Notes: a model not told the origin generated them from the sequence alone. DNA of 13,207 nt from Deinococcus aquatilis DSM 23025 (GCF_000378445.1 NZ_KB899770.1:1-13207); one strand, 5' to 3'. Counted from the stretch's first letter, positions 1-8,613 are shown. Made by a program: numbers and translations.

Positions 1-1748
1 TATTCCTGTTTTTCCATGTCGAGGGTAACGGTGCCGATGTTTTGGTTGCCTGCGCAAGTGGTGGCATTCAGGCCGCAGTGCGGGAACCACGTCGGGCTGT
101 TGCTGGTCTTGCCGTCAGCAGCTACCCGCGTCCAGCCCACCACGTTGTTGTCCATGCGGTTGTTGGCAAACGTCGGGACTGCCAGCTTGCCTGCGCCGTT
201 GGGATCCCAGACATATAACCCGACGTTTGCCGCTGGAATGCGCTCACCTGCAGGTGTGCGCCCGCTGGAGATGACGCGGTTGTTATATACTTGGTTATTG
301 ACGCCTCCTGCAATCCCGATCCCGTGATTGGTGGTGCCCACCACCTGATTGTCGTACACCCGGGCATAACCTGAATCTAATGGATCGGTGACTTTGCCGT
401 CGCCCAACAAAATCCCCCCGCCCGCATAGAAAGTTTCGGTCAGCGGCGACACCCCATAGGCGCCCTGAATGTAGTTGTCATGAATCAGAAACGGACTGGC
501 CGGCGTGCCACTACTGAGATAGAAATTCATGTTTTCTTCCGTGCGGCTTTTGCCGGGTTCGTTAATGATTTCATTCCAAGCAATTTCCACATTGGGTAAG
601 CGTTTGACATTGTTGAACAGCACTGTTTGAACAATGGTGTATGCACCGGTGTACCCGCCAGCACCGTCACTCAAGCGTCCATCAGTATTCTTAAATCGGT
701 TGCGCAAAATCTTGATGGTCTCTCCGGCACTTGTATTGCCCATGAAGGCACGTGCGTAGATGCCGGTGGTGCCTTCGAAATAGCTGTTTTCCACGCGCAG
801 GTTCATGACTTCCTCGGCGTTGACGGCGCGTCCGGCGGCCTTGCCGGCGACGTTGGGGTTCAGGGCGTAGCCGCGGGTGTTGCGGACCGTCAGGCGGTTT
901 TTGAAGCCGCTGATCAGGTTGCCGCGGCTGCGGATGTTGGCGTTCTCGATGATCACCGGTTCGCTGGTCTGGATCAGGACCGCGGATTTGTTCTGCGTGC
1001 TCTCCCAGTTGCCCGAGTACGTTCCACCCTTCGTAATCACAATCGGACCGCTGTACTGGACGTTACTGGCCGGAGTGGAGGACGTGGAGCAAGACAACAT
1101 CGGACTTGCCCAGTCGGCATGGTCGTAGGTCAGGCCATCGCCTGCGTCCGTGACCACCAGCCGCAGATTTTGCACTCCACTCACGTTGACGCTGATGGCC
1201 TTGGCTCCATCTGCACCGCGCACCGTACCAGAGTCGTACAACTTGGCGGCTGTCCCGTTCCATACCTGAAACACCACGCTGCCGTTGCTGCCGACCTCGT
1301 CGTCTAGGCCGATGGTTGCGGTCAGGGTGCTGCACTTGCCGCCCAGCGCGAAGGTCATGCTGGAGTTGGCGTGTACCCCGAAGCCCCGGGCAAAGGTCTG
1401 TCCAGCAATGGTGAGTGTGCGGCCATCTCCCGCCGCGTCGTCGCCGTTGCTGCGGTCTTTCTCGATTGGCCCCCAGCCGTTGGTGCCCGCTGTCCAGGCC
1501 TCATTGCTCAGGTTGTTGTTGCCTGGATCAAGAGACAGGGTCGTCAGGCCTGCGCCAGCAGTTCCGTTGCCCTGCCAGGAATGATCCTGGCCGTCGTACA
1601 CGAATGTTCTGGCGGCAGCGGGGGTCTGAGCAGGGGCGGTGGGCGTGGTGCCCGAATTACAGGCTGACAGGCCCAGCGTCAGCAGCGTCAACCCAAGCGG
1701 CACAGGGCGCTGGATGATGCGGGCAAGTAAAGATTCAGTCGGTAACAT
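1..1748 (-). CDS. Lipoprotein with NPCBM domain and right-handed beta-helix (C-terminus missing)
   Basis: The minus strand is open without a stop from an ATG at 1748 to the left edge, giving 582 residues, so the gene is cut by the window at its 3' end. A Shine-Dalgarno AGGAG lies at 1754-1758, five bases before the ATG. Residues 1-30 form a lipoprotein signal peptide ending in the lipobox L-S-A-C with Cys30, so the mature protein should be anchored to a membrane and face outward. A Thr/Pro/Ala linker follows. Residues about 45-218 read as an NPCBM carbohydrate-binding module, with the typical segments [12 protein letters not shown] (91-102), [11 protein letters not shown] (119-129) and a FQVWNG-type strand (160-165). 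From about residue 230 onward there are repeated Asn-rich strands ([48 protein letters not shown]) characteristic of a pectate-lyase-like parallel beta-helix. The fold suggests binding or cleavage of a polysaccharide. No catalytic residues can be assigned, so enzyme activity is inference. The domain calls are firm; the substrate is unknown. Confidence 0.85.
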   Translation of the reverse strand, partial: MLPTESLLARIIQRPVPLGLTLLTLGLSACNSGTTPTAPAQTPAAARTFVYDGQDHSWQGNGTAGAGLTTLSLDPGNNNLSNEAWTAGTNGWGPIEKDRSNGDDAAGDGRTLTIAGQTFARGFGVHANSSMTFALGGKCSTLTATIGLDDEVGSNGSVVFQVWNGTAAKLYDSGTVRGADGAKAISVNVSGVQNLRLVVTDAGDGLTYDHADWASPMLSCSTSSTPASNVQYSGPIVITKGGTYSGNWESTQNKSAVLIQTSEPVIIENANIRSRGNLISGFKNRLTVRNTRGYALNPNVAGKAAGRAVNAEEVMNLRVENSYFEGTTGIYARAFMGNTSAGETIKILRNRFKNTDGRLSDGAGGYTGAYTIVQTVLFNNVKRLPNVEIAWNEIINEPGKSRTEENMNFYLSSGTPASPFLIHDNYIQGAYGVSPLTETFYAGGGILLGDGKVTDPLDSGYARVYDNQVVGTTNHGIGIAGGVNNQVYNNRVISSGRTPAGERIPAANVGLYVWDPNGAGKLAVPTFANNRMDNNVVGWTRVAADGKTSNSPTWFPHCGLNATTCAGNQNIGTVTLDMEKQE

Positions 1749-1937
1749 GGGGTCTCCTAGCAACAAGAAATACGTCAACGGTGCAGTGAAAGCACCGCTG
1801 CTGGCGAACAAGGTGGTCTGTCGAAGACCGCTTGGGTTGAGTGATGTGTTTAAGGCGAAAGCTGTAAGGGAAAGACAGGGAACGGACTGACGAAACTGCA
1901 GTCCAGATGATCAAATGCTGCCGATCACCCTGCCATC

Positions 1938-1957
1938 CAGAGACCAGCTGATCTCTG
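1938..1957. promoter_or_regulatory. 20-bp near-perfect palindrome upstream of the lipoprotein gene
   Basis: CAGAGACCAGCTGATCTCTG pairs at 9 of 10 positions with its own reverse complement, with no spacer. It lies about 190 bases upstream of the lipoprotein start codon, in a region with no gene. Length and symmetry fit a dimeric regulator site. The regulator is unknown and no promoter could be placed relative to it with confidence. Confidence 0.4.
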
Positions 1958-2320
1958 AATGAACGCACCTTAACGTTCCTCAATGAAAAGATTCTGTTAA
2001 AGCGAGCTAAAGAAAGTTTAAGAATTTTCACTTCTCATGTGACTTTTAATCTGACTCATTTAAAACCCATACAGACAGGATGAATCTCGGTGATCTCCTT
2101 CAAAGTCGCCGCCCTGCTACATCTGTTTTTATCTGGTCGATCATGGAAATGGACTGGATCAAATTAGAGAGGATTTAGCGGTGTGACAATAGGAAATTCA
2201 GCCGGGGCATCATCTGACTTCAGAGGCCCGGAGGTTGTGGCTCGTGGCGTTAACGCAGAGGTGGGTATCCTTCCCCCGCCAGATTAACTTCGAGTCAGCT
2301 TCCTGATCATTCCTTCAAAA

Positions 2321-2330
2321 TGTCTAGACA
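2321..2330. promoter_or_regulatory. 10-bp perfect palindrome TGTCTAGACA
   Basis: TGTCTAGACA is its own reverse complement and is flanked by AAAA on the left and GCTTTT on the right. It lies 85 bases before the promoter of the Rrf2 gene. It may be an operator for an unknown regulator. It does not match the longer palindromic radiation/desiccation response motif of Deinococcus as I know it. A 10-bp palindrome alone can occur by chance. Confidence 0.25.
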
Positions 2331-2414
2331 GCTTTTATCTGTGAGAACTCATGAGACAGGCGCTACGAACTGGGGGACAGGGAAAGAACTGGCGGCAGCT
2401 CTGGCCTTCAACAC

Positions 2415-2442
2415 TTGACATCGCTCCACATGTAAGTAAAAT
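2415..2442 (+). promoter_or_regulatory. Sigma70-type promoter for the Rrf2 gene
   Basis: A consensus -35 box TTGACA (2415-2420) is followed after 16 bases by a near-consensus -10 box TAAAAT (2437-2442). Transcription would start near 2449, about 20 bases before the ATG at 2470. The Shine-Dalgarno sequence GAGGAGG (2455-2461) lies eight bases before that ATG. The short leader and strong boxes suggest a well-expressed promoter. The heptamer TGTAAGT (2431-2437), overlapping the -10 box, recurs upstream of qorB (2915-2921) and may be part of an operator shared by both genes. Confidence 0.7.
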
Positions 2443-2469
2443 GATGACAAGGCTGAGGAGGGCCAGGAG

Positions 2470-2898
2470 ATGAACAGTCAGTATTCCATCGCCGTTCATA
2501 TCCTGACCCTGCTTGATTCTTCGTCTGGGCCGATGGGTTCAGTCGAAATTGCCGACAGCGTGGGCGTGAATCCGGTGGTGATCCGTACGGTGACAGGGCT
2601 GTTGCGAAGGGCTGGACTGTTGACCACCCAGCGTGGAGTCGCGGGAGCGGAGTTGACTCGTTCGGCCCGGCAGATCAGTCTGCTGGACGTGTACCGTGCC
2701 GTGGACGCTCCCGATTCTGTACTGAAGGTGCATCAGAATCCCAATCTGGCCTGTCCTGTAGGAGCGGGTATTCAGCGGGCACTGGAAGACATTTATGGTG
2801 AGGCGCAGGCAGCCCTTGAAGCTCACCTGGCCGAAGTGACGCTGGCCGATATCACCCGCGCTGTGCATCAAACTGCACCTCAGCAAGAAGTTCGCTGA
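2470..2898 (+). CDS. Rrf2-family transcriptional regulator (YwnA-like)
   Basis: This 142-residue protein has the size and layout of Rrf2 regulators, which are dimeric winged-helix DNA-binding proteins that often sense redox or Fe-S state. A winged helix-turn-helix spans about residues 5-65, with the recognition segment VNPVVIRTVTGLLRRAGLL followed by the wing (TTQRGVAGAEL). The family's SLLDVYRAV stretch is at 70-78. There is one cysteine, Cys95, in an ACPVG motif typical of the YwnA-like branch. The three-cysteine cluster of IscR/NsrR is absent, so an Fe-S cofactor is not expected. Sensing through Cys95 is inference. The gene is 88 bases upstream of qorB on the same strand, a pairing that suggests it represses the reductase gene and probably itself. 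Confidence 0.85.
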   Translation: MNSQYSIAVHILTLLDSSSGPMGSVEIADSVGVNPVVIRTVTGLLRRAGLLTTQRGVAGAELTRSARQISLLDVYRAVDAPDSVLKVHQNPNLACPVGAGIQRALEDIYGEAQAALEAHLAEVTLADITRAVHQTAPQQEVR

Positions 2899-2904
2899 TT
2901 TTTT

Positions 2905-2941
2905 TTGAGCAAGTTGTAAGTGTTTTAACTACATCTTGTAT
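2905..2941 (+). promoter_or_regulatory. Possible qorB promoter overlapping an operator-like inverted repeat
   Basis: The gap between the Rrf2 gene and qorB holds an imperfect inverted repeat: CAAGTTGTAA (2910-2919) and CTACATCTTG (2929-2938) match at 8 of 10 positions around a 9-base spacer. A weak promoter could be TTGTAA (2914-2919), 16 bases, TTGTAT (2936-2941), so the repeat would cover both boxes. This is the arrangement expected for a repressor site, and the Rrf2 protein next door is the obvious candidate to bind it. The promoter boxes are poor matches, so co-transcription from the promoter at 2415 is also possible. Confidence 0.4.
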
Positions 2942-2986
2942 TCGCCTTTTCATCGCCTGTCCAGCGTCTGGGCCATCGGAGTAACT

Positions 2987-3841
2987 ATGATCGCAATTAC
3001 TGGAGCCACCGGACATCTCGGCCAACTGACCATTCACGCCCTGCTGGGCCGGGGCGCCGCTCCGCAAGACATCGTGGCATTGGTGCGCGATCCCCAGAAG
3101 GCAGAAGCGCTCGCGGCACTTGGGGTGCAGGTACGCCGGGCCGACTACAAGCAACCGGAGACCCTGAAGGCCGCGCTGGAAGGCGTCGATAGGCTGCTGC
3201 TGGTATCGTCCAACGATTTTGAAGACCGGGTGGGACAGCACCGCCGCGTCGTGGAGGCCGCACAGCAGGCCGGAGTAACATTGCTGGCCTACACCAGCAT
3301 TTTGCGGGCGGATACCTCGGGGCTGTCTCTGGCGGCCGACCACCAGGCCACCGAAGAACTGATCCGCGCCTCGGGCCTGCCTTTCGTGTTCCTGCGGAAC
3401 AGCTGGTATATGGAAAACTACAATCCAGCGCAGGCCGTCCAGCATGGGGTCGTTGCCGGAAGTGCCGGGGAGGGCCGCGTGAGTGCCGCCGCCCGCGCCG
3501 ATTATGCAGCTGCCGCCGCCGCTGTCCTGACTGGGCCGGGCCACGAGAACGCCGTGTATGAACTGGGCGGAGATCAGGCCTTTACGCTGACCGAACTGGC
3601 CGCCGAAGTGCAGGCGCAGAGTGGCCGCCCCGTGGCCTACCAGAATATGCCGCAGGACGCCTACGCCCAGATGCTGCGGGGCGTGGGAGTGCCGGACGCG
3701 GTGGCCGACATGCTGGCAGATTCCGACGTTCACCTGGGGCAGGGCGACCTGTACACCGAAAGCCGCGACCTGAGCCGCTTGATCGGGCGGCCTACCACGT
3801 CACTCACCGAGGCGGTGAAGGCGGCTCTGGCAAGCTCCTGA
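2987..3841 (+). CDS. qorB: NAD(P)H:quinone oxidoreductase, QorB/NmrA type
   Basis: This 284-residue protein resembles E. coli QorB (YtfG) along its whole length. QorB is a cytoplasmic NADPH-dependent quinone reductase of the atypical SDR (NmrA) group that lacks the classical Ser-Tyr-Lys catalytic triad. Residues 1-12 (MIAITGATGHLG) carry the dinucleotide-binding GxxGxxG loop. Other family segments are LLLVSS, LAYTSIL, LRNSWYMENY, ARADYAAAAA, YELGGD and VADMLADSDV near the C-terminus. I chose the ATG at 2987 because the family begins exactly there and GGAG (2978-2981) is correctly spaced. An earlier in-frame ATG at 2936 would add 17 residues absent from the family. The role is probably detoxification of quinones or electrophiles under the Rrf2 regulator upstream. 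A hairpin terminator follows. Confidence 0.9.
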   Translation: MIAITGATGHLGQLTIHALLGRGAAPQDIVALVRDPQKAEALAALGVQVRRADYKQPETLKAALEGVDRLLLVSSNDFEDRVGQHRRVVEAAQQAGVTLLAYTSILRADTSGLSLAADHQATEELIRASGLPFVFLRNSWYMENYNPAQAVQHGVVAGSAGEGRVSAAARADYAAAAAAVLTGPGHENAVYELGGDQAFTLTELAAEVQAQSGRPVAYQNMPQDAYAQMLRGVGVPDAVADMLADSDVHLGQGDLYTESRDLSRLIGRPTTSLTEAVKAALASS

Positions 3842-3844
3842 ACC

Positions 3845-3871
3845 ACTCAGACCCGTGGTGGCCCTCTGAGT
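3845..3871. repeat. Small inverted repeat after qorB
   Basis: ACTCAGA (3845-3851) and TCTGAGT (3865-3871) form a 7-bp perfect stem with a 13-base loop, four bases after the qorB stop. There is no run of T after it. It may assist termination with the stronger hairpin just downstream, or protect the 3' end of the message. Confidence 0.4.
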
Positions 3872-3889
3872 CTTGAACAATAACCAGGG

Positions 3890-3929
3890 CGGCGCAGTCT
3901 TGAATAGAGATTGCGCCGTCTTCTCTTCC
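3890..3929 (+). terminator. Intrinsic terminator-like hairpin after qorB
   Basis: CGGCGCAGTCT (3890-3900) pairs with AGATTGCGCCG (3908-3918) over 11 positions, one of them a G-U pair, with a 7-base loop. A pyrimidine tail with many T residues (TCTTCTCTT) follows. This GC-rich stem and T-rich tail fit an intrinsic terminator. It would separate the rrf2-qorB unit from the ABC exporter gene, which then needs its own promoter within about 60 bases. Confidence 0.6.
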
Positions 3930-3987
3930 CCCAACTGAAGACCACCCCACCATTCTTGCCCCTCCCTCCGCGCCACACTCCCCTCAG

Positions 3988-5853
3988 ATGACTGCCCCGC
4001 CCCGTTTCGATTTCCGCCCGCCCCCCGCGCCGCCTTCCGGGGAGGCCGTGGCCCTCAGCAAGCGCACGGCAGACCTGCTGCATACCCTGCGGTTGGTGTG
4101 GCGTGCCAGTCCCTACCACAGCAGCGTGTTCGCCCTGACCAGCCTGCTGGGAAGCACGCTGCCTGCGGCCAATCTGTACGTGGGCAAGTTGCTGCTGAAC
4201 GAGGTGGCCAGGGCTGCTGGCGGCGGCGTGACCTTTCAGGCGTTGCTGGCCCTGCTGGGGGTTCAGGTGGGTCTGGTGGTGCTGGGCAGCCTGCTGTCTA
4301 CCGTGCAGAACGCCTCTCAGCAACTTCTGGGAGACAGCCTGCAACACGCGGTCAGCCGCCAGATTCTGGACAAGGCGTCGGGCCTGAGCGTGGAATCCTT
4401 TGAAAACGCCGAAACCTACGACAAGCTTCAGCAGGCCTACCGCGAGGTCGGTTCGCGCCCGCTGGGAGTGGCGACGCAGTTGGTGGGCCTCGCCGGGGCC
4501 GCCGTCACGCTGGCGTCGGTCGGGGCGCTGCTGGCGAGCCTGGGGCTGTGGGTGCTGCCGCTGGTGCTGCTGGCGAGCCTGCCCGGAGTCATCATCAGCA
4601 ACCGCTTCGGCGTGGCGGGCTACCAGATGTTGCGCCGTCAGACGCACGACGCCCGCGTGCAGAACTACCTCGGCAGCCTGCTGACCTCCGACACCCTGGT
4701 CAAGGAAGTGCGGCTGTTCGGCTTCGAACCGTACCTGCTGAGGCGCTGGCGCGAGTACTATCTGGGCTTCCGCGTGCAGCTCGAAACCCTGGTGCGCCGC
4801 CGCTCGGCGTGGGGCTTCGCGGCCTCGCTGGGGTCAGCCCTCCTGATCGGGCTGGCGAGTGCGCTGGTGCTGCGCCGCGCCGCCGCTGGGCAGATCACGG
4901 TAGGCGATTTCAGCATTTTCGTGCTGGGCATCGCGCAGGTTCAGTCCACGGTGGCGGGGCTGCTCAACGGCGTCAGCGGCATCTACCAGAACCTGCTGTA
5001 CATGCGCAACCTCTTCGATTTTCTGGAACTTCCAGACCGCGATCTGGAGGCGGGCGAGGTCTGGCAGGGCGACATCGACAGCATCGAGTTTCAGGACGTG
5101 GGCTTCCGTTATCCGCTAACCGACCGCGACGTGCTGCGCGGCGTGAATTTCACGGTGCGGCGCGGCGAGGCGCTGGCATTGGTGGGCGAAAACGGGGCAG
5201 GGAAGACCACACTGGTCAAATTGCTCACGCGCCTGTTCGAGCCGACTGGAGGCCGCATCCTGCTCAACGGGCAGGACGCCGCCCGGTTTTCGCCGCGCAG
5301 CGTGCAAAAGCAGATGAGCATCATCTTTCAGGATTTCGGGCAGTACCAGATGAGCGCCCGCGAAAACGTGGCGATTGCCGAAATGAGCCGCCTAGAGGAC
5401 GCCGCCGGAGTCGAGCGGGCCGTTGAGCAGGCAGGCGCGTCCTATGTAGACGGACTGCCGCAGGGGTTGGATACGCCGCTGGGACGGCTGTTTCAGGGTG
5501 GGCGGCAGCTGTCGGGCGGGCAGTGGCAACGGCTGGCGCTGGCGCGGCTGTATTTCCGGGCCGCGTCGGTGCTGGTGTTTGATGAACCCACCGCCGCCCT
5601 TGATGCCCGCGCCGAATTTGAAACCATCGAGGCGCTGAGGGCCGAGGCGGGCGACCGCATTACCCTGCTGATCTCTCACCGCTTCTCGACCGTGCGGCTG
5701 GCCGACAAGATCATCGTGCTGGAGGGCGGCGTGATCGTGGAATCGGGCAGCCACGAGCAGCTGCTCGCGCTGGGCGGCAAGTACGCGGCGCTGTACGACC
5801 TTCAGGCGCGGGGCTATGCAACCAGCGAGCCGGAACCTGCGCTGGGCAAGTGA
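3988..5853 (+). CDS. ABC exporter half-transporter, fused permease-ATPase
   Basis: This 621-residue protein has the type IV (MsbA-like) exporter layout: a Pro-rich N-terminal tail, a six-helix membrane domain over about residues 35-330, then one nucleotide-binding domain. Visible ATPase motifs are Walker A GENGAGKTT (400-408), a Q-loop at IIFQDFG, the signature LSGGQ (508-512), Walker B VLVFDEPT (528-535) with Glu533, and the switch His564 in ISHRFS. All catalytic residues are present, so it should be active, presumably as a homodimer in the cytoplasmic membrane. The exported substrate cannot be told: there is no peptidase domain and no peptide or biosynthetic gene beside it. No Shine-Dalgarno sequence precedes the ATG at 3988; the upstream bases are C-rich. 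A leaderless message or a later start is possible, for example GTG at 4048 next to GGGGAGG. Confidence 0.88.
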   Translation: MTAPPRFDFRPPPAPPSGEAVALSKRTADLLHTLRLVWRASPYHSSVFALTSLLGSTLPAANLYVGKLLLNEVARAAGGGVTFQALLALLGVQVGLVVLGSLLSTVQNASQQLLGDSLQHAVSRQILDKASGLSVESFENAETYDKLQQAYREVGSRPLGVATQLVGLAGAAVTLASVGALLASLGLWVLPLVLLASLPGVIISNRFGVAGYQMLRRQTHDARVQNYLGSLLTSDTLVKEVRLFGFEPYLLRRWREYYLGFRVQLETLVRRRSAWGFAASLGSALLIGLASALVLRRAAAGQITVGDFSIFVLGIAQVQSTVAGLLNGVSGIYQNLLYMRNLFDFLELPDRDLEAGEVWQGDIDSIEFQDVGFRYPLTDRDVLRGVNFTVRRGEALALVGENGAGKTTLVKLLTRLFEPTGGRILLNGQDAARFSPRSVQKQMSIIFQDFGQYQMSARENVAIAEMSRLEDAAGVERAVEQAGASYVDGLPQGLDTPLGRLFQGGRQLSGGQWQRLALARLYFRAASVLVFDEPTAALDARAEFETIEALRAEAGDRITLLISHRFSTVRLADKIIVLEGGVIVESGSHEQLLALGGKYAALYDLQARGYATSEPEPALGK

Positions 5854-5872
5854 ATTCCTGAAGCATTGACCC

Positions 5873-5911
5873 GAAGCAGGGCGTCAGAAGTCTTTCCTGA
5901 CGCCCTGCTTC
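5873..5911. terminator. 15-bp perfect hairpin between convergent genes
   Basis: GAAGCAGGGCGTCAG (5873-5887) is the exact reverse complement of CTGACGCCCTGCTTC (5897-5911), with a 9-base loop. It lies 19 bases after the ABC exporter stop and 63 bases after the P450 stop on the other strand, so it is placed to end transcription from both sides. Neither side has a proper T run, so it may act as a non-canonical bidirectional terminator or as a 3'-end stabiliser. Confidence 0.65.
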
Positions 5912-5974
5912 TCCAAAAGACTGTCCCAGATTCACTCGGCTGGTTCGGTCAAAATAAGACTTCTGGCAAATGCT

Positions 5975-7213
<1,239 letters not shown>

Positions 7214-7218
7214 GCAAG

Positions 7219-7225
7219 CTCCTCT
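7219..7225 (-). promoter_or_regulatory. Ribosome binding site that fixes the P450 start
   Basis: On the minus strand AGAGGAG lies five bases before the ATG at 7213. This decides between that start and the longer open frame that begins at 7366. Confidence 0.8.
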
Positions 7226-7359
7226 GAAAACCGCTGCCTGGGCCGGAGCCAGGGCGGTCAGCGCCTTCAGAGTAGCGGGGACCGGTATGGACCAAATGAA
7301 GTTCGGCTGAGGCTCTATAGAGGGATGGAGGTGCAGCAGGGAGTACCTGACCGAGCAGC

Positions 7360-7409
7360 AGGCCACGCCGGGCGCGGAGTTCTGGCTGAGGAGGGCGCTG
7401 GCGTGGCCT
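7360..7409 (-). repeat. Long-loop inverted repeat after the 103-residue gene
   Basis: AGGCCACGCC (7360-7369) and GGCGTGGCCT (7400-7409) form a 10-bp perfect stem around a 30-base loop, starting five bases after the stop of the small gene in its reading direction. No T run follows. It may weaken read-through into the P450 gene, which begins about 150 bases further on. A 10-bp palindrome, CTCTATAGAG (7313-7322), also lies in this gap. I could not place a convincing P450 promoter. Confidence 0.4.
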
Positions 7410-7414
7410 TGATC

Positions 7415-7726
7415 TCAACGTTTCGTTTCGGTTGTTGCTGTGGCCTGTGCTGCTCCGGCTTCTGGGCTTTGGCCCTTGCCCAGCAGTTTCATGCGGTACT
7501 CGGCGCTCTCCGGCAACTGCTCGGTCACCACGAAGCGGAAGCGTGCGCCGTCGTGCATTTCCAGCACACATTCGCTGCCTGTGCCGGGCTGAGGGCCTTC
7601 AGGTGGTGGAGTCAGGGCCACCCGCAAAACTCCGCCCCGGCCTTCCATGGCCGTGATGCTGCCGGGCCACGAGACCCCGCCCAGATCCTCGCCAAAATGG
7701 GCGGTGACGCGCTGTGGGTCGGTCAT
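7415..7726 (-). CDS. Small hypothetical protein, 103 residues
   Basis: I do not recognise this protein. It starts 12 bases after the stop of the dioxygenase gene, which suggests translation in the same operon, although the ribosome binding site is weak (a GGGG stretch). The first 85 residues alternate hydrophobic and charged positions in a way that suggests a small beta-sheet domain (VSWPGSITAM, LRVALTPP, ECVLEMHDGARFRFVVTEQL). The last 20 residues are Ala/Thr-rich and probably disordered. There is no signal peptide, membrane segment or cysteine cluster of a ferredoxin; its one cysteine rules out an Fe-S electron carrier for the P450. It could be an accessory or regulatory subunit of one of the two oxygenases, but that rests only on position. 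Confidence 0.65.
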   Translation of the reverse strand: MTDPQRVTAHFGEDLGGVSWPGSITAMEGRGGVLRVALTPPPEGPQPGTGSECVLEMHDGARFRFVVTEQLPESAEYRMKLLGKGQSPEAGAAQATATTETKR

Positions 7727-7738
7727 CGACTGCCCCGC

Positions 7739-8599
7739 TTATGCATCGCCCATCATCAGCCCTTCGATGGTATGGCCCTGAACGATCGGTTCGAGTTCCT
7801 CCACGATGCGGCACAGGAGGTGGTCGCGAACCTCCTGCGGCAGGGTTTCGTAGAAGGCCCGCGTGACCTGAAAGTCGTGTTTCTCGTGGTTGCCTGCGCC
7901 GGGGGCGTCCACGCCCAGCACCAGCACCGGACGCGATTTGTTCGACTGGTTGGCCGTGCCCCGGTGAATCGTGAGGGCCGAGCGCACCGAAATGTCGCCC
8001 ATCTGGGGAAACTTACGCTGGGCGCGGGCCTCGTAGCGTCCGTACAGAGACGTGGGCGGGAACATGCCGTGGTCGTACAGGGTGGGGTCGTCCCACTGCG
8101 TGCCGGGCGCAATCTCAAACGGTCCCATGTCCGCCTCTACATCGACTGTGGTGATGTTGAAGGCCAGAGAGTTCAGGCGGCGACCGATCAACGTCTCCTC
8201 GCCAGCGGGAAAATCGCGGTGCCAGGGCTGATCTTTTGCGCCGGGGCCGGGCACGTCGAAGCCGATTTCTACAATCTTGTACTCTGGCCCCAGCACGGTG
8301 GCGCACACGGCCCGGACCCAGGGATGCGTGACGAGTTCAGTGAAGCCGCGTACCGTTTCCGGATGAATCTCAACGTAATGGCGGTTGGTGCCCCGCCCCA
8401 CGGCACCGCCGGGACGCTTCAGGGCCGCTTCGTACAGCCCGGTAATGTCTTCACCGAGTTGCCGCGCCCACTCGCGGGAAAATGCCCCCTTGAGGCCGAG
8501 AATGCCGTCACCGTACAGGCTACCCATGATGCTGGCGGGGTCGTACTCGGTGGCCGGAGAACTGGACTGAGCGGCGTCGGTCTGGGTCAGGGTCGTCAT
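7739..8599 (-). CDS. Phytanoyl-CoA dioxygenase (PhyH) family protein
   Basis: This 286-residue protein belongs to the PhyH family of Fe(II)/2-oxoglutarate-dependent oxygenases, cytoplasmic enzymes that hydroxylate small molecules. The iron-binding facial triad is visible as His127 and Asp129 (PWHRDFP) and the distal His212 in TIHRGTAN. Arg223 (SNKSRPVLVLG) is the expected 2-oxoglutarate carboxylate ligand. The double-stranded beta-helix core lies between them. The start is supported by AAGGAG five bases upstream on the minus strand. In bacteria this family acts on many substrates, so phytanoyl-CoA is not implied. It follows the sugar-importer permeases after a 94-base gap rich in palindromes and precedes a small unknown gene and a P450. 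This suggests an oxidative pathway for an imported compound. Confidence 0.88.
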   Translation of the reverse strand: MTTLTQTDAAQSSSPATEYDPASIMGSLYGDGILGLKGAFSREWARQLGEDITGLYEAALKRPGGAVGRGTNRHYVEIHPETVRGFTELVTHPWVRAVCATVLGPEYKIVEIGFDVPGPGAKDQPWHRDFPAGEETLIGRRLNSLAFNITTVDVEADMGPFEIAPGTQWDDPTLYDHGMFPPTSLYGRYEARAQRKFPQMGDISVRSALTIHRGTANQSNKSRPVLVLGVDAPGAGNHEKHDFQVTRAFYETLPQEVRDHLLCRIVEELEPIVQGHTIEGLMMGDA

Positions 8600-8613
8600 G
8601 GCGTCTCCTTGTG

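Larger units (their letters stand above)
1749..2469. other. Long intergenic region between divergent genes
   Basis: About 720 bases separate the start of the lipoprotein gene (minus) from the start of the Rrf2 gene (plus). The stretch around 1960-2200 is visibly richer in A and T than the flanking genes. I see no credible gene: the open frames have no ribosome binding site or family likeness. It must hold the promoters of both flanking genes; only the one for the Rrf2 gene is clear. Two palindromes, at 1938-1957 and 2321-2330, are listed separately. A small unannotated RNA cannot be excluded from sequence alone. Confidence 0.6.

Noticed and set aside
627..1307. Plus-strand open frame of 226 codons
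   Set aside because: It lies wholly antisense to the NPCBM/beta-helix lipoprotein, whose frame has clear domains; the plus frame shows no recognisable protein.
1735..2031. Minus-strand open frame of 98 codons overlapping the lipoprotein start
   Set aside because: It overlaps the well-supported lipoprotein start in another frame, has no ribosome binding site and resembles no family.
2321..2330. A radiation/desiccation response motif upstream of the Rrf2 gene
   Set aside because: The palindrome TGTCTAGACA is shorter and differs from that 17-bp motif as I know it, so it is listed only as an unassigned palindrome.
2852..3733. Minus-strand open frame of 293 codons
   Set aside because: It is antisense to qorB, which matches its family end to end. 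Long antisense frames are common in GC-rich genes.
7214..7366. Upstream extension of the P450 to an ATG at 7366
   Set aside because: The 51 extra residues do not resemble P450 N-termini, and the ATG at 7213 has a strong, well-spaced ribosome binding site.
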